A stretch of 64,000 bases of DNA from Prevotella sp. (GTDB lineage Bacteria; Bacteroidota; Bacteroidia; Bacteroidales; Bacteroidaceae): assembly GCA_017462915.1 (NCBI GenBank), contig JAFTQG010000016.1:19202-83201 (forward strand). The letters run 5' to 3'. The translations under genes were made by a program, and so were the position numbers. Numbering within the stretch: position 1 is the stretch's first letter; every line of letters starts with the position of its first letter. A model generated the notes under the pieces. That model worked only from the letters and a program-made list of their open reading frames with translations, made no database searches and was not told where the DNA came from. Positions 15,806-24,386 of this stretch are shown in pieces.

Positions 15806-17779
15806 ATGGCAAAACTACCAGAAAATGCCTTCCGCGAGCTTAAGGAGGGCGAGAATTACGAGCCGGTGCTCTCTCCTAAGGAGAGCTATCCGGAGGTCAA
15901 TGCGTGGTCAGTATGCTGGGGTCTGCTCATGGCGGTCATCTTCTCTGCCGCCGCGGCGTTCCTCGGACTGAAAGTAGGTCAGGTCTTCGAGGCCGCCATC
16001 CCTATCGCCATCATCGCCGTGGGAGTCTCCTCGGCGACGAAGCGCTGCAAGGCTCTCGGCGAGAATGTCATCATACAGAGCATCGGAGCCTGCTCGGGAG
16101 TGATTGTCGCAGGCGCGATATTCACGCTTCCGGCTCTCTATATCATACAGGCGAAGTATCCCGAGGTGACGGTTAGCTTCATCCAGGTCTTCCTGTCGTC
16201 CCTCCTCGGAGGCATCCTCGGCATACTGTTCCTCATACCGTTCCGCAAGTTCTTCGTCAAGGAGCAGCACGGCAAGTATCCTTTCCCAGAGGCCACGGCG
16301 ACGACACAGGTGCTCGTCAGCGGCGAGGAGGGCGGCGGTCAGGCGCGCACGCTGCTTGCCGCAGGAGCGATAGGCGGTCTCTATGACTTCCTCGTCTCCA
16401 CCTTCGGCACATGGGCAGAGGCGTTCTCCACACGTGCCATACCTTACGGCGCGGCCCTTGCGGAGAAGGCAAAGCTGGTCTTCAGCATCAACACCAGTGC
16501 GGCGGTGCTTGGCCTCGGATATATCGTCGGACTGAAATATGCGGCAATCATCTGCGCCGGATCGGCAGTGGTGTGGTTCGTTCTCGTGCCTCTCATGCCT
16601 TTCCTCGGCGACGAGATGCTGCAGACGCTCAACCCTACCTTTGACCTCGCCGCCCTCGGCAGTGTCGCAGACATGTCTCCCGAACTGATATTCAAGACCT
16701 TCGCCCGTCATATAGGCATCGGCGGCATAGCCATGGCAGGCCTGATAGGCATCGTCAAGCAGTGGGGCATCATACGCAGCGCCATAGGTCTCGCGAGCCG
16801 CGAGCTGAAAGGTGTCGGCGCCTCCTCTGCAAAAGTGGAGCGCACACAGCAGGACATCTCCATGAAAGTCATCGCCGTGGGTGTCATCATCACCCTCATA
16901 GCGACATTCATCTTCTTCTATACAGGCGTCGTCGAGTTCAATCTCATGCACGCCGTGGTAGGCATACTCGTCATCGGCGTGATAGCGTTCCTCTTCACCA
17001 CGGTGGCCGCCAACGCCATAGCCATCGTCGGCACTAACCCTGTCTCGGGCATGACGCTCATGACACTCATCCTCGCCTCCGTCATAATGGTGGCTGTAGG
17101 CCTCAAGGGCTCGGCAGGAATGGTGGCCGCACTTGTCATGGGCGGTGTCGTCTGCACAGCCCTTTCCACGGCCGGCGGCTTCGTCACAGACCTCAAGATA
17201 GGCTACTGGCTCGGCACTACGCCGAAGAAGCAGGAGATGTGGAAGTTCCTCGGCGTGCTTGTCAGCGCGGCGACAGTGGGAGGAGTGATGATTGTCCTCA
17301 ACAAGACCTTCGGCTTCGTGGGCGACAATGCCCTCGTGGCTCCGCAGGCCAACGCCATGGCGGCGGTGATAGAACCGCTCATGTCGGGCTCCGGCGCGCC
17401 GTGGCTGCTGTACGGCACAGGTGCCCTGCTGGCCTTGGTGCTCAACTACGCCGGTGTCCCTGCGCTCGCCTTCGCCCTCGGCATGTTCATCCCTATGGAG
17501 CTCAACGCCCCTCTCGTCGTGGGCGGCGCGATAAACTGGTACGTCACCACACGCAGCAAGGACAAGGCTGTCAACGCAGAGCGTGGCGAGAAAGGCACTC
17601 TCATCGCCAGCGGACTCATCGCCGGCGGTGCACTGATGGGTGTCGTCTCTGCCTTCATCCGCTTCCTCGAGTATGACTTCGTGAACACCGTATGGCTCGA
17701 GAATCCGATGTCGGAGGTGGCAAGCCTCGTGGCGTATATCCTCCTCATAGCATATTTCGTGAGGGCTACAAGAAAGTAG
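15806..17779 (+). CDS. OPT-family oligopeptide transporter
   Basis: This 657-residue polytopic membrane protein has about 14-16 hydrophobic segments. The N-terminal region PENAFRELKEGENYEPVLSP followed by VNAWSVCWGLLMAVIFSAAAAFLGLKVGQVFEAAIP, then KYPFPEATATTQVLVSGEEGG, are OPT-family features (bacterial branch). Members import oligopeptides or metal-chelates across the inner membrane, probably with protons. The ATG at 15806 is preferred over an upstream TTG at 15797 that would add MEI. It stands alone behind its own -7 element. On the opposite strand a long open frame exists, but it is an artefact of codon bias. Confidence 0.9.
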   Translation: MAKLPENAFRELKEGENYEPVLSPKESYPEVNAWSVCWGLLMAVIFSAAAAFLGLKVGQVFEAAIPIAIIAVGVSSATKRCKALGENVIIQSIGACSGVIVAGAIFTLPALYIIQAKYPEVTVSFIQVFLSSLLGGILGILFLIPFRKFFVKEQHGKYPFPEATATTQVLVSGEEGGGQARTLLAAGAIGGLYDFLVSTFGTWAEAFSTRAIPYGAALAEKAKLVFSINTSAAVLGLGYIVGLKYAAIICAGSAVVWFVLVPLMPFLGDEMLQTLNPTFDLAALGSVADMSPELIFKTFARHIGIGGIAMAGLIGIVKQWGIIRSAIGLASRELKGVGASSAKVERTQQDISMKVIAVGVIITLIATFIFFYTGVVEFNLMHAVVGILVIGVIAFLFTTVAANAIAIVGTNPVSGMTLMTLILASVIMVAVGLKGSAGMVAALVMGGVVCTALSTAGGFVTDLKIGYWLGTTPKKQEMWKFLGVLVSAATVGGVMIVLNKTFGFVGDNALVAPQANAMAAVIEPLMSGSGAPWLLYGTGALLALVLNYAGVPALAFALGMFIPMELNAPLVVGGAINWYVTTRSKDKAVNAERGEKGTLIASGLIAGGALMGVVSAFIRFLEYDFVNTVWLENPMSEVASLVAYILLIAYFVRATRK

Positions 17780-17803
17780 CGCGCGGCCATTCTCCACACG
17801 GCC

Positions 17804-17920
17804 TGTGACGCCATGAATATCCCGTGTCGGCATGATGCGGAGCGGAAGGTCACCCCTTGCCGTGAAAAAGGTCACCTTTCACCATGCGGAGCGTCACCTT
17901 TCGTGACATGAAAGGTCACC
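17804..17920. repeat. 22-bp periodic GGTSACC array A
   Basis: Heptamers GGTCACC/CGTCACC start at 17848, 17870, 17892 and 17914, exactly 22 bp apart, with a degenerate unit (TGTGACG) at 17804. The 15 bp between heptamers are similar but not identical (for example CTTTCACC, CCTCTGCC). It lies after the OPT gene and about 140 bp before metK. Confidence 0.8.
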
Positions 17921-17957
17921 CTCTGCCGGGAGCATGGCAGCTATCGCCAGAACAGAA

Positions 17958-18056
17958 TCTATATAGGCTATATCGGCTATTCCGGCTATAACCTTCAACC
18001 GTATAGCCGCACAACCGCATAACCGTAAAACCGTAAAACCCACTAAACCACCAACC
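17958..18056. repeat. Degenerate 8-9-bp words before metK
   Basis: ATATAGGCT, TATCGGCTATTCCGGCTATA and then ATAACCGTAAAACCG-type words fill the leader of metK up to its ATG. No clean TAnnTTTG promoter is visible, so the metK promoter is not located. Confidence 0.5.
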
Positions 18057-19313
18057 ATGTATCTTTTCACATCAGAATCAGTCTCTGAAGGCCACCCAGA
18101 CAAGGTTGCCGACCAGATAAGCGACGCGCTCCTCGACCAGTTTCTCGCCTACGACGAGAAGTCGCACTGCGCCATAGAGTCATTTGTCACCACCGGACAG
18201 GTAGTCATCATGGGCGAAGTCTCCTCACGCGAGTACGTCGACATGCAGACCATCGCCCGCAAGACCATCAACAGGATAGGCTACACGAAGTCCGAATACC
18301 AGTTTGACGGCAACTCCTGCGGCATCATGACCGCCATCCACGAGCAGTCGGGCGACATCAACCGCGGCGTCTCCCGTGCCGACGAGGAAGACCAGGGAGC
18401 AGGCGACCAGGGCATGATGTTCGGCTACGCCACCACCGAGACCGACCGCTATCTGCCTGCCTCGCTCGACATAGCCCATCTCATCATGAAGACCCTCGCC
18501 GAGATACGCAAGGAGGGCAAGGAGATGACATACCTCCGCCCTGACTCCAAGTCGCAGGTGACTGTGGAGTACAGCGACGACGGCGTGCCGCAGCGCATAG
18601 ACACCATCGTCGTCTCCACACAGCACGACGACTTTGACGAGGACGAGAAGATGCTCGCAAGGATACGCGAGGATGTGCTGAACATCCTCATGCCGCGCGT
18701 GAAGGCACAGCTGCGCAGCGAGAAGATGCTCGCGCTCTTCAATGACGACATCAAGTATTTCGTCAATCCTACAGGGAAATTCGTCATCGGAGGCCCTCAC
18801 GGCGACACAGGTCTCACGGGCCGCAAGATCATCGTAGACACTTACGGAGGCAAGGGAGCGCACGGCGGCGGAGCCTTCTCGGGCAAGGACCCTTCCAAGG
18901 TAGACCGCTCCGCGGCATACGCCGCACGCCACATAGCAAAGAACATGGTCGCCGCCGGCGTTGCCGACGAGATGCTCGTGCAGCTCTCCTACGCCATCGG
19001 CGTGGCACAGCCTGTAAGCATCTATGTGGACACCTACGGCAGGAGCAATGTCGATATGACAGACGGCGAGATAGCCGAGAGGATACGCGCCATGTTCGAC
19101 CTCCGTCCGAAGGCCATCGAGCGTGCGCTGAAGCTCCGCCAGCCTATCTACAGCGAGACGGCTGCCTACGGACACATGGGACGCGAGAACAAGGTGGTGA
19201 AGAAGACCTTCACCTCGCTCTACCACGACACGAAGGAGATGGAGGTGGAGCTCTTCACATGGGAAAAGCTCGACCGCGTGGAGGAGATAAAGAAGGCCTT
19301 TGGCCTCGCGTGA
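18057..19313 (+). CDS. metK: S-adenosylmethionine synthetase
   Basis: This 418-residue MetK makes S-adenosylmethionine from methionine and ATP in the cytosol. Signatures are [18 protein letters not shown] near the N-terminus, the methionine-adenosyltransferase motif [16 protein letters not shown], and the P-loop-like [18 protein letters not shown] followed by [15 protein letters not shown]. Length and order fit the family. The ATG is the first codon of the homologous region ([15 protein letters not shown]). It appears to be single-gene; the downstream gene is separated by a palindromic repeat. Confidence 0.97.
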   Translation: MYLFTSESVSEGHPDKVADQISDALLDQFLAYDEKSHCAIESFVTTGQVVIMGEVSSREYVDMQTIARKTINRIGYTKSEYQFDGNSCGIMTAIHEQSGDINRGVSRADEEDQGAGDQGMMFGYATTETDRYLPASLDIAHLIMKTLAEIRKEGKEMTYLRPDSKSQVTVEYSDDGVPQRIDTIVVSTQHDDFDEDEKMLARIREDVLNILMPRVKAQLRSEKMLALFNDDIKYFVNPTGKFVIGGPHGDTGLTGRKIIVDTYGGKGAHGGGAFSGKDPSKVDRSAAYAARHIAKNMVAAGVADEMLVQLSYAIGVAQPVSIYVDTYGRSNVDMTDGEIAERIRAMFDLRPKAIERALKLRQPIYSETAAYGHMGRENKVVKKTFTSLYHDTKEMEVELFTWEKLDRVEEIKKAFGLA

Positions 19314-19327
19314 ACATAATATAGACA

Positions 19328-19412
19328 AGTAAGTCGACAAAATCAATGTACACTGCAAGCCTGTGGCACTGCCCCGGGTGCATATAAGTGTCACTTGCTT
19401 TTGCTGACTTGC
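19328..19412. repeat. Degenerate palindrome related to 9591-9641
   Basis: AGTAAGTCGACAAAAT at 19328-19343 matches the arm at 9591-9606 in 14 of 16 positions. Its partner arm (19390-19412) is the imperfect reverse complement, with a 40-bp middle. It follows metK and overlaps the first possible start codon of the DUF4271 gene. Confidence 0.55.
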
Positions 19413-20399
19413 CTGACACACAGGACAAACACAGAAAAGACCTTGCTGCAGGAAACAGACTCCATAGCCAGACCTGCCGATGCAGTGCCGGCGCAACAGG
19501 CACAGGACTCCGCCAGGAGCGTGCCGGAAGCCGGGTTCACCGTCAAGGAAAATCATTGGACGGTGAGCTTGGACTCTGTCCTTATGCCCGATGCCGGCGT
19601 GGAACCGGAGGTGGAGGTGAAGCCCTTGCCTAAGTATTACAAGGACTCCTTCTTCGCCAAGGACTCCCTGCTGCACAGCGAGATACACGGCGGCCGCTAC
19701 GGCATACCGGGCGACCCCGTGCCCTACACGATACAGAGAGACAATGTGCTCACCCCTGTGCTCATCTTCTTCGTGCTGCTTCTCGCGTTCTCCACAAAAC
19801 GCTCGTGGAAGATATTCCGCCTGCAGGCAAAGCATTTCTTCCACAATGTGCGCACAGGCTCCATCATGGAGAAGGAGGCCGTATCGGGAAAGACATACCT
19901 CTTCTTCGCAGGAATATACACCGCGGTGCTCCTCGCACTGCTGTTCTACTTCTATGCCAAGACGTATATCGCCGAGACATACGTGACATACAGCGAGTAT
20001 ACCCTCATGGGCTTCTTCCTCGCGAGTGTCCTGGGGCTGTGGCTTGTGGAGTCGCTGCTCCAGCAACTTGTCAACTATGTCTTCTTCCTCCCCAGGGAAC
20101 GCTCCATGTGGACCACGGTGAAGATGATATCCACGGCATGGATGGGCATACTCCTGACACCGGTCTTCCTCCTCCTCTCTTACTTCGGGCTTTCCGTGGG
20201 AAATGCACTTGTATGCACGCTTATCATCATCATTTTCGTGAAATTATTGCTGTTTTACAAGTGTTTTCTCATCTTTTTCAAGAAAATAGGAGCTTTTCTG
20301 CAGATTTTTTTGTATTTTTGCACACTCGAAGTAGTGCCGCCACTGATATTGTGGGGTATCCTGATAACAATAGCCAACTATCTGAAAGTAAATTATTAA
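19395..20399 (+). CDS. DUF4271 family membrane protein
   Basis: The protein has up to 334 residues. The N-terminal third is polar (rich in D, S, P, V); about residues 120-334 hold several hydrophobic segments (LTPVLIFFVLLLAFSTKRSWK onward) ending ILWGILITIANYLKVNY. I recognise DUF4271, a Bacteroidota inner-membrane family that usually precedes hemD as here. No ATG exists near the 5' end: TTG at 19395 lies inside the palindromic repeat and encodes an odd MLLLTCLTHRTN, whereas TTG at 19443 (MLQETDS) after AGAAAAGA gives a more family-like start. The start is therefore uncertain. It ends 5 bp before hemD. Function is unknown. Confidence 0.75.
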   Translation: MLLLTCLTHRTNTEKTLLQETDSIARPADAVPAQQAQDSARSVPEAGFTVKENHWTVSLDSVLMPDAGVEPEVEVKPLPKYYKDSFFAKDSLLHSEIHGGRYGIPGDPVPYTIQRDNVLTPVLIFFVLLLAFSTKRSWKIFRLQAKHFFHNVRTGSIMEKEAVSGKTYLFFAGIYTAVLLALLFYFYAKTYIAETYVTYSEYTLMGFFLASVLGLWLVESLLQQLVNYVFFLPRERSMWTTVKMISTAWMGILLTPVFLLLSYFGLSVGNALVCTLIIIIFVKLLLFYKCFLIFFKKIGAFLQIFLYFCTLEVVPPLILWGILITIANYLKVNY

Positions 20400-20404
20400 C
20401 TTAG

Positions 20405-21160
20405 ATGATGATAAAGAAAATACTTGTTTCGCAGCCGAGACCGTCAGGAGACAAATCTCCATATTTCGATATAGAGCGAGATTACGGAGTGGAATTGGTG
20501 TTCCGCCCGTTCATAAAAGTAGAGGGAATAAGTTCAAAGGACTTCCGCCAGCAGCACGTCTCCCTCGGAGCATACACAGCCGTGGTGTTCACGTCAAAGC
20601 ATGCGATAGACAATTATTTCTCCCTTGCCAAGGAACTGCGTGTGGAGATACCTGAGACAATGAAGTATTTCTGCACCACAGAGAGCATAGCTCACTACAT
20701 ACAGAAATACGTCCAGTATCGCAAACGTAAGGTGTTCTTCGGCGAGTCGGGCAGAGTGGACGACCTCATCCCTGCCATGCTGAAGCACAGCGGAGAGAAA
20801 TATCTCGTGCCGCTCAGTTCTGTACACAACGACGCTATCAAGGATCTCCTCGACAGCAACAACCTGCAGCACACGGAGTGTGTGATGTATCAGACGGTGA
20901 ACGACGACCTCACGGAGGAAGAGAAGGAGAATTTCGACTTCGACATGATAATCCTCTTCAGCCCTACGGGTGTGAAGACACTCCGCGACAACCTTGACGA
21001 CAAGGTGAAGGACGGCTCGCTGAAAGTGGCGACCTTCGGCACCGCGACGGCAAAGGCGGCAGAAGACCAGGGCTATGAGCTCGAGGTCCAGGCTCCGACA
21101 CCTAAGCAACCGTCCATGGTAGGCGCACTGCGCGCATACCTCCGCGACCTCGAAGACTGA
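20405..21160 (+). CDS. hemD: Uroporphyrinogen-III synthase
   Basis: This 251-residue HemD-type protein converts hydroxymethylbilane to uroporphyrinogen III in tetrapyrrole synthesis. It starts KKILVSQPRPSGDKSPYFDIE and contains AVVFTSKHAIDNYF and the second-domain ILFSPTGVKTLRDNL with FGTATAKAAEDQGYE, the usual two-domain pattern with low overall conservation. It lies directly after the DUF4271 gene and before rnpA, a standard Bacteroidota order. Tandem ATG codons at 20405 and 20408 leave one residue of start ambiguity. Confidence 0.88.
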   Translation: MMIKKILVSQPRPSGDKSPYFDIERDYGVELVFRPFIKVEGISSKDFRQQHVSLGAYTAVVFTSKHAIDNYFSLAKELRVEIPETMKYFCTTESIAHYIQKYVQYRKRKVFFGESGRVDDLIPAMLKHSGEKYLVPLSSVHNDAIKDLLDSNNLQHTECVMYQTVNDDLTEEEKENFDFDMIILFSPTGVKTLRDNLDDKVKDGSLKVATFGTATAKAAEDQGYELEVQAPTPKQPSMVGALRAYLRDLED

Positions 21161-21244
21161 GCCTCGTGACGCGTCGCGGCACGCCGCACGTCACACCGCC
21201 TGAGGCAAAAGCATTTCCGCAACAGAATACAACATAAGCATACA

Positions 21245-21661
21245 TTGAAAAGACTGTCACTCTCGCCGCGCTTGAAGAGCAAGACCCTTATCGACAAGCT
21301 CTTCACAAGCAAGAAGGGAAAGGTGCACACCGTCTATCCGATAAGAATGGTTAGTCTGGAGGTGGACATCGCCCGTGATGCTCCGGGTGGCGACGGCAAG
21401 AGCCGCTGCCCGGTGAGAGTGCTGTTTTCAGTGTCGAAACGCCATTTCAAACATGCCGTAGACCGCAACCGCATCAAACGGCAGATGAGGGAGGCGTACC
21501 GCAAATGTTGCGCGGAGAACAACGCTTTGCCGCAGGAGACGGATGCCGGGACACAGCAGGAGACCAAGACGCTGATAGCCTTCATCTGGCTTGCCGACAA
21601 GCATTTTGAATCAAGGAGGGTGGACAATGCCATACGCAAGGCTCTTGAAAAACTGCATTAG
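21245..21661 (+). CDS. rnpA: Ribonuclease P protein component
   Basis: This 138-residue basic protein binds RNase P RNA and helps process tRNA 5' ends. Hallmarks are [21 protein letters not shown] at the N-terminus and the RNR-type motif [26 protein letters not shown] (about 59-84), followed by [10 protein letters not shown]. The start is a TTG at 21245; no ATG precedes the conserved region. Its 3' end overlaps yidD by 35 bp, the classic rnpA-yidD arrangement. Confidence 0.93.
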   Translation: MKRLSLSPRLKSKTLIDKLFTSKKGKVHTVYPIRMVSLEVDIARDAPGGDGKSRCPVRVLFSVSKRHFKHAVDRNRIKRQMREAYRKCCAENNALPQETDAGTQQETKTLIAFIWLADKHFESRRVDNAIRKALEKLH

Positions 21662-21866
21662 GCAAGTGCTCCTCGCCCCGATATGGATATACCAGCACGC
21701 CATATCGCCGTTTACCCCTGCTTCCTGCCGCTTCACCCCTACATGCTCGGAATATATGCGGCAGGCCATAATAAAGCACGGACCGCTGAAAGGACTGTGG
21801 CTCGGCATACGGCGCATACTGCGCTGCCACCCATGGGGCGGATCGGGCTATGACCCTGTGCCGTGA
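21627..21866 (+). CDS. yidD: Membrane protein insertion efficiency factor YidD
   Basis: This 79-residue YidD-family protein has the conserved core [31 protein letters not shown] with its cysteines, then [30 protein letters not shown]. The family is thought to aid insertion of inner-membrane proteins alongside YidC. The start at 21627 is fixed by AAGGAGGG 7 bp upstream, one of very few strong Shine-Dalgarno sequences in the window, which lies inside rnpA. This should let ribosomes initiate within the overlapping gene. Confidence 0.92.
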   Translation: MPYARLLKNCIRQVLLAPIWIYQHAISPFTPASCRFTPTCSEYMRQAIIKHGPLKGLWLGIRRILRCHPWGGSGYDPVP

Positions 21867-21975
21867 GTGCCCGACAGACAGCAGGAAAGGCGACAGGCAA
21901 AGGACTTTGATAAAACGCCTTCCTGCCGGCGGATGACAGGATATATCAAGGAATAAAACAACAGAAAAGACATAG

Positions 21976-23274
21976 ATGAAAAACTTTGTAGAAGAACTTA
22001 AATGGCGCGGAATGCTCGCGCAGATAATGCCTGGCACCGAAGAACTGCTCCAGAAGCAGATGGTAACAGCATACCTCGGCACTGACCCTACGGCCGACTC
22101 TCTCCATATAGGTCACCTCTGCGGCATAATGATGCTGAGACATCTCCAGCAGTGCGGACACAAGCCTATCATCCTCGTGGGAGGAGCGACAGGCATGATA
22201 GGAGACCCTTCGGGCAAATCGCAGGAGCGTAACCTCCTCGATGCCGAGACTCTGTATCATAATCAGGAGTGCATCAAGAAGCAGGTAGCCAAGTTCCTCG
22301 ACTTTGATGCCGAAGGCCCGAATGCCGCGGAGATGGTAAACAACTATGACTGGATGAAGGATTTCACCTTCCTTGACTTCGCACGCACCGTAGGAAAGCA
22401 TATCACCGTCAACTACATGATGGCAAAGGAGTCTGTACAGCAGCGTCTCAACGGCACGGCACGTGACGGCCTCTCCTTCACGGAGTTCACCTACCAGCTC
22501 CTGCAGGGCTATGACTTCCTCCACCTTTATCAGGAGAAGAACTGCCAGCTGCAGCTCGGCGGCAACGACCAGTGGGGCAATATGACTACGGGAACGGAGC
22601 TTATCCGCCGCACTCTCGGCAGCGAGGCAGAGGCGTATGCCCTCACATGCCCGCTCATAACAAAGGCAGACGGCAAGAAATTCGGCAAGACCGAGTCGGG
22701 AAATATCTGGCTCGACCGCAACCGCACGACACCGTACGCCTTCTACCAGTTCTGGCTCAATGTCAGCGACGATGATGCCGAGAAGTACATCAAGATATTC
22801 ACATCGCTCGACAAGGAGACCATCGACGCCCTCGTGGAGGAGCACAGGAAAGACCCGGGATACCGTATCCTGCAGAAGCGCCTTGCCGAGGAGGTGACAG
22901 TGATGTGCCATTCTCAGGAAGACCTTGAGACAGCCAAGGAGGCTTCAAACATCCTCTTCGGCAAATCGACGAAGGACTCACTCCTGAAACTTGACGAGCA
23001 GACCCTCCTCGACGTGTTTGCCGGAGTGCCACACTACGAGGTGGCAAAGGCGGACATCATAGGAAAGGCCGCCATAGAGCTGCTTACCGCTGACGCTCCC
23101 GTATTCCCTTCCAAGGGAGAGATGCGCAAGCTGACACAGGGAGGCGGCGTTTCCATCAACAAGGAGAAGCTCGCAGACCCTACTACCGTCATCACAGAGG
23201 CCGACCTTCTGGACGGAAAATATCTGCTTGCACAGCAGGGAAAGAAGAAATATTTCCTCATTATAGCGAAATAA
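21976..23274 (+). CDS. tyrS: Tyrosyl-tRNA synthetase
   Basis: This 432-residue class I synthetase attaches tyrosine to tRNA-Tyr. The HIGH motif is [11 protein letters not shown] (about 44-54) and the KMSKS counterpart is KFGKTES (about 235-241), as in the TyrRS family. [16 protein letters not shown] is the tyrosine-binding loop, and the C-terminal 70 residues form an S4-like RNA-binding domain ([19 protein letters not shown]). The 110-bp leader contains an imperfect hairpin (CAGGAAAGGCG with CGCCTTCCTG). There is no T-box, as expected outside Firmicutes. Confidence 0.96.
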   Translation: MKNFVEELKWRGMLAQIMPGTEELLQKQMVTAYLGTDPTADSLHIGHLCGIMMLRHLQQCGHKPIILVGGATGMIGDPSGKSQERNLLDAETLYHNQECIKKQVAKFLDFDAEGPNAAEMVNNYDWMKDFTFLDFARTVGKHITVNYMMAKESVQQRLNGTARDGLSFTEFTYQLLQGYDFLHLYQEKNCQLQLGGNDQWGNMTTGTELIRRTLGSEAEAYALTCPLITKADGKKFGKTESGNIWLDRNRTTPYAFYQFWLNVSDDDAEKYIKIFTSLDKETIDALVEEHRKDPGYRILQKRLAEEVTVMCHSQEDLETAKEASNILFGKSTKDSLLKLDEQTLLDVFAGVPHYEVAKADIIGKAAIELLTADAPVFPSKGEMRKLTQGGGVSINKEKLADPTTVITEADLLDGKYLLAQQGKKKYFLIIAK

Positions 23275-23309
23275 TGGCAAATGTTGCAAGATAATAGAAA
23301 TATTTTTTG

Positions 23310-23317
23310 TACCTTTG
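23310..23317 (+). promoter_or_regulatory. -7 element before the small RNA and tRNA-Gln
   Basis: TACCTTTG fits TAnnTTTG. A weak upstream GTTGCAA near 23283 may supply the -33 contact. Transcription from here would cover the small structured RNA and possibly the tRNA. Confidence 0.6.
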
Positions 23318-23323
23318 CACACG

Positions 23324-23421
23324 AATAACAGGATGTCTTCCTAAAGCCCTGCTGGTGACGGAGGCTACGCTTCCGGAACCTTATCGGGAGGAGGGCCGCG
23401 GAGACAGAATATCCTGTTTTT
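23324..23421 (+). ncRNA. Small rod-like structured RNA (unidentified; SRP- or 6S-like size)
   Basis: About 98 nt fold into an extended rod: AACAGGAT (23327-23334) pairs with ATCCTGTT (23411-23418). Inside it GTC-TCC pairs with GGA-GAC, then GCCCT with AGGGC, and an apical hairpin is built on CGGAGG-CTACG-CTTCCG. The outer stem is followed by a short T run. A -7 element lies just upstream and tRNA-Gln just downstream. Size and shape suit a 4.5S SRP RNA or a 6S-type RNA, but I cannot find the conserved SRP domain IV motif, so identity is open. Confidence 0.55.
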
Positions 23422-23427
23422 CAGGAT

Positions 23428-23498
23428 TGTCCCATGGTGTAATGGTAGCACAACAGGTTTTGGTTCTGTTTGTAGAAGTTCGAATCTTCTTGGGACAA
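23428..23498 (+). tRNA. tRNA-Gln (anticodon TTG)
   Basis: The 7-bp acceptor stem TGTCCCA/TGGGACA has discriminator A. The D arm is GTGTAATGGTAGCAC, the anticodon arm ACAGG-TTTTGGT-TCTGT gives anticodon TTG (reads CAA), and the T arm is AGAAG-TTCGAAT-CTTCT. The 71-nt length and short variable loop fit glutamine tRNA. CCA is not encoded. Confidence 0.95.
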
Positions 23499-23502
23499 CG
23501 TG

Positions 23503-23544
23503 ATGCCGGATGAACGACTGCCGTTCGTCCGGCATTATTTTTTA
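23503..23544 (+). terminator. Terminator after tRNA-Gln
   Basis: A 14-bp stem (23503-23516 with 23522-23535, one G-T pair) and 5-nt loop are followed by TATTTTTTAG. Confidence 0.85.
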
Positions 23545-23572
23545 GGTCATGGGCTTTTTGCTGTGTGTAAAA

Positions 23573-23621
23573 ATGTCAAATGCCGTGGCTCTGTTTCATA
23601 CGTAGCCACGGCATTTGACAT
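23573..23621. repeat. Perfect 18-bp inverted repeat
   Basis: The arm at 23573-23590 is the exact reverse complement of 23604-23621 (core GCCGTGGCT/AGCCACGGC) with a 13-nt loop. It lies between the tRNA terminator and the convergent DUF4833 gene, has no T run, and recalls the 23-bp repeat at 11263. The remaining 170 bp to the DUF4833 gene is AT-rich with no gene. Confidence 0.75.
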
Positions 23622-23788
23622 AGGATTGCATGATTATGGAATTATAGCCTTTATAATTTGTAACAGTGATAATAGGTGTAATAGTTTTGGTAGGCAGATA
23701 AACCGAAACAAAACCTGACCTCTAAATCACGGCCTAATATGCAAAAAGTAGGATAAAAATGATGCTAAATCATAAAACTCCCAGACCA

Positions 23789-24292
23789 CTACTTATTATA
23801 TATCTTCTCCGCCTGCTTGGAACCGTCGGTTGCGGAGACGCCAGACAGCTGTATGTAGACCACGCTGAGAGGGCTCTTGGGCTTCAGCTGTACGTATATC
23901 TCCCGAAGGATGCACCGTTTGCCGTTGATGGTGCATAATGCTACCCAACGGCCATTGCGCTTGCAGACATGCAGGTTGCGCTTCTTATATGCCGTGAGGC
24001 GTATCTCCGCTTCCTGATTGCCGGCTTTCAAGACTTTCACACCGTATGCCATCTTGCGCTGGAAAAACGAAAGTTCGTTCTCATGTCCCGGGTTGTCGGA
24101 ATTGTTGTGCCAGTATACATGCACGGGGTCGCTCATATCCAGTTTGCCGTCCTTGAGTCTTGCGTCGTAGCATACCCAGTTGGGATTCAGGCTTCGTGCT
24201 ATATGAAACAGCCGTTCGTCGGCGCTCGCCGTGGTGACGAGCATCGACAGATGCAGTAGAAGGAGGAGAGTCAGAGAGCTAAGTCTGTTCAT
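23789..24292 (-). CDS. DUF4833 family secreted protein
   Basis: This 167-residue protein has a signal peptide (MNRLSSLTLLLLLHLSMLVTTASA) and then ADERLFHIARSLNPNWVCYDARLKDGKL, which I recognise as the DUF4833 signature; VHVYWHNNSDNPGHENELSFFQRKMAYGV follows. It should be periplasmic. The function of the family is unknown. It lies 94 bp after the YeiH-type gene on the same strand, so it may be co-transcribed. Confidence 0.85.
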   Translation of the reverse strand: MNRLSSLTLLLLLHLSMLVTTASADERLFHIARSLNPNWVCYDARLKDGKLDMSDPVHVYWHNNSDNPGHENELSFFQRKMAYGVKVLKAGNQEAEIRLTAYKKRNLHVCKRNGRWVALCTINGKRCILREIYVQLKPKSPLSVVYIQLSGVSATDGSKQAEKIYNK

Positions 24293-24386
24293 TTGTCAGG
24301 GCAGGAAGTTTAGACTTTATAGTAAAGGAACGGCATTTTTCCGTGCTATGCCGTCCCTTGATGCTGTCATGCGTCAGAGTCTGCCG

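Noticed and set aside
15908-17875. A 655-codon open frame antisense to the OPT transporter gene
   Set aside because: It is rich in His, Asp, Glu and Arg in the pattern expected from the complement of a GC-rich membrane-protein gene, and has no recognisable domain.
18225-20066. A 613-codon open frame antisense to metK and the DUF4271 gene
   Set aside because: It overlaps two well-supported genes on the other strand, and its composition is that of a codon-bias artefact.
23324-23421. Firm call of 4.5S SRP RNA
   Set aside because: Size and rod shape fit, but I could not find the conserved apical domain motif, so it is reported only as an unidentified RNA.
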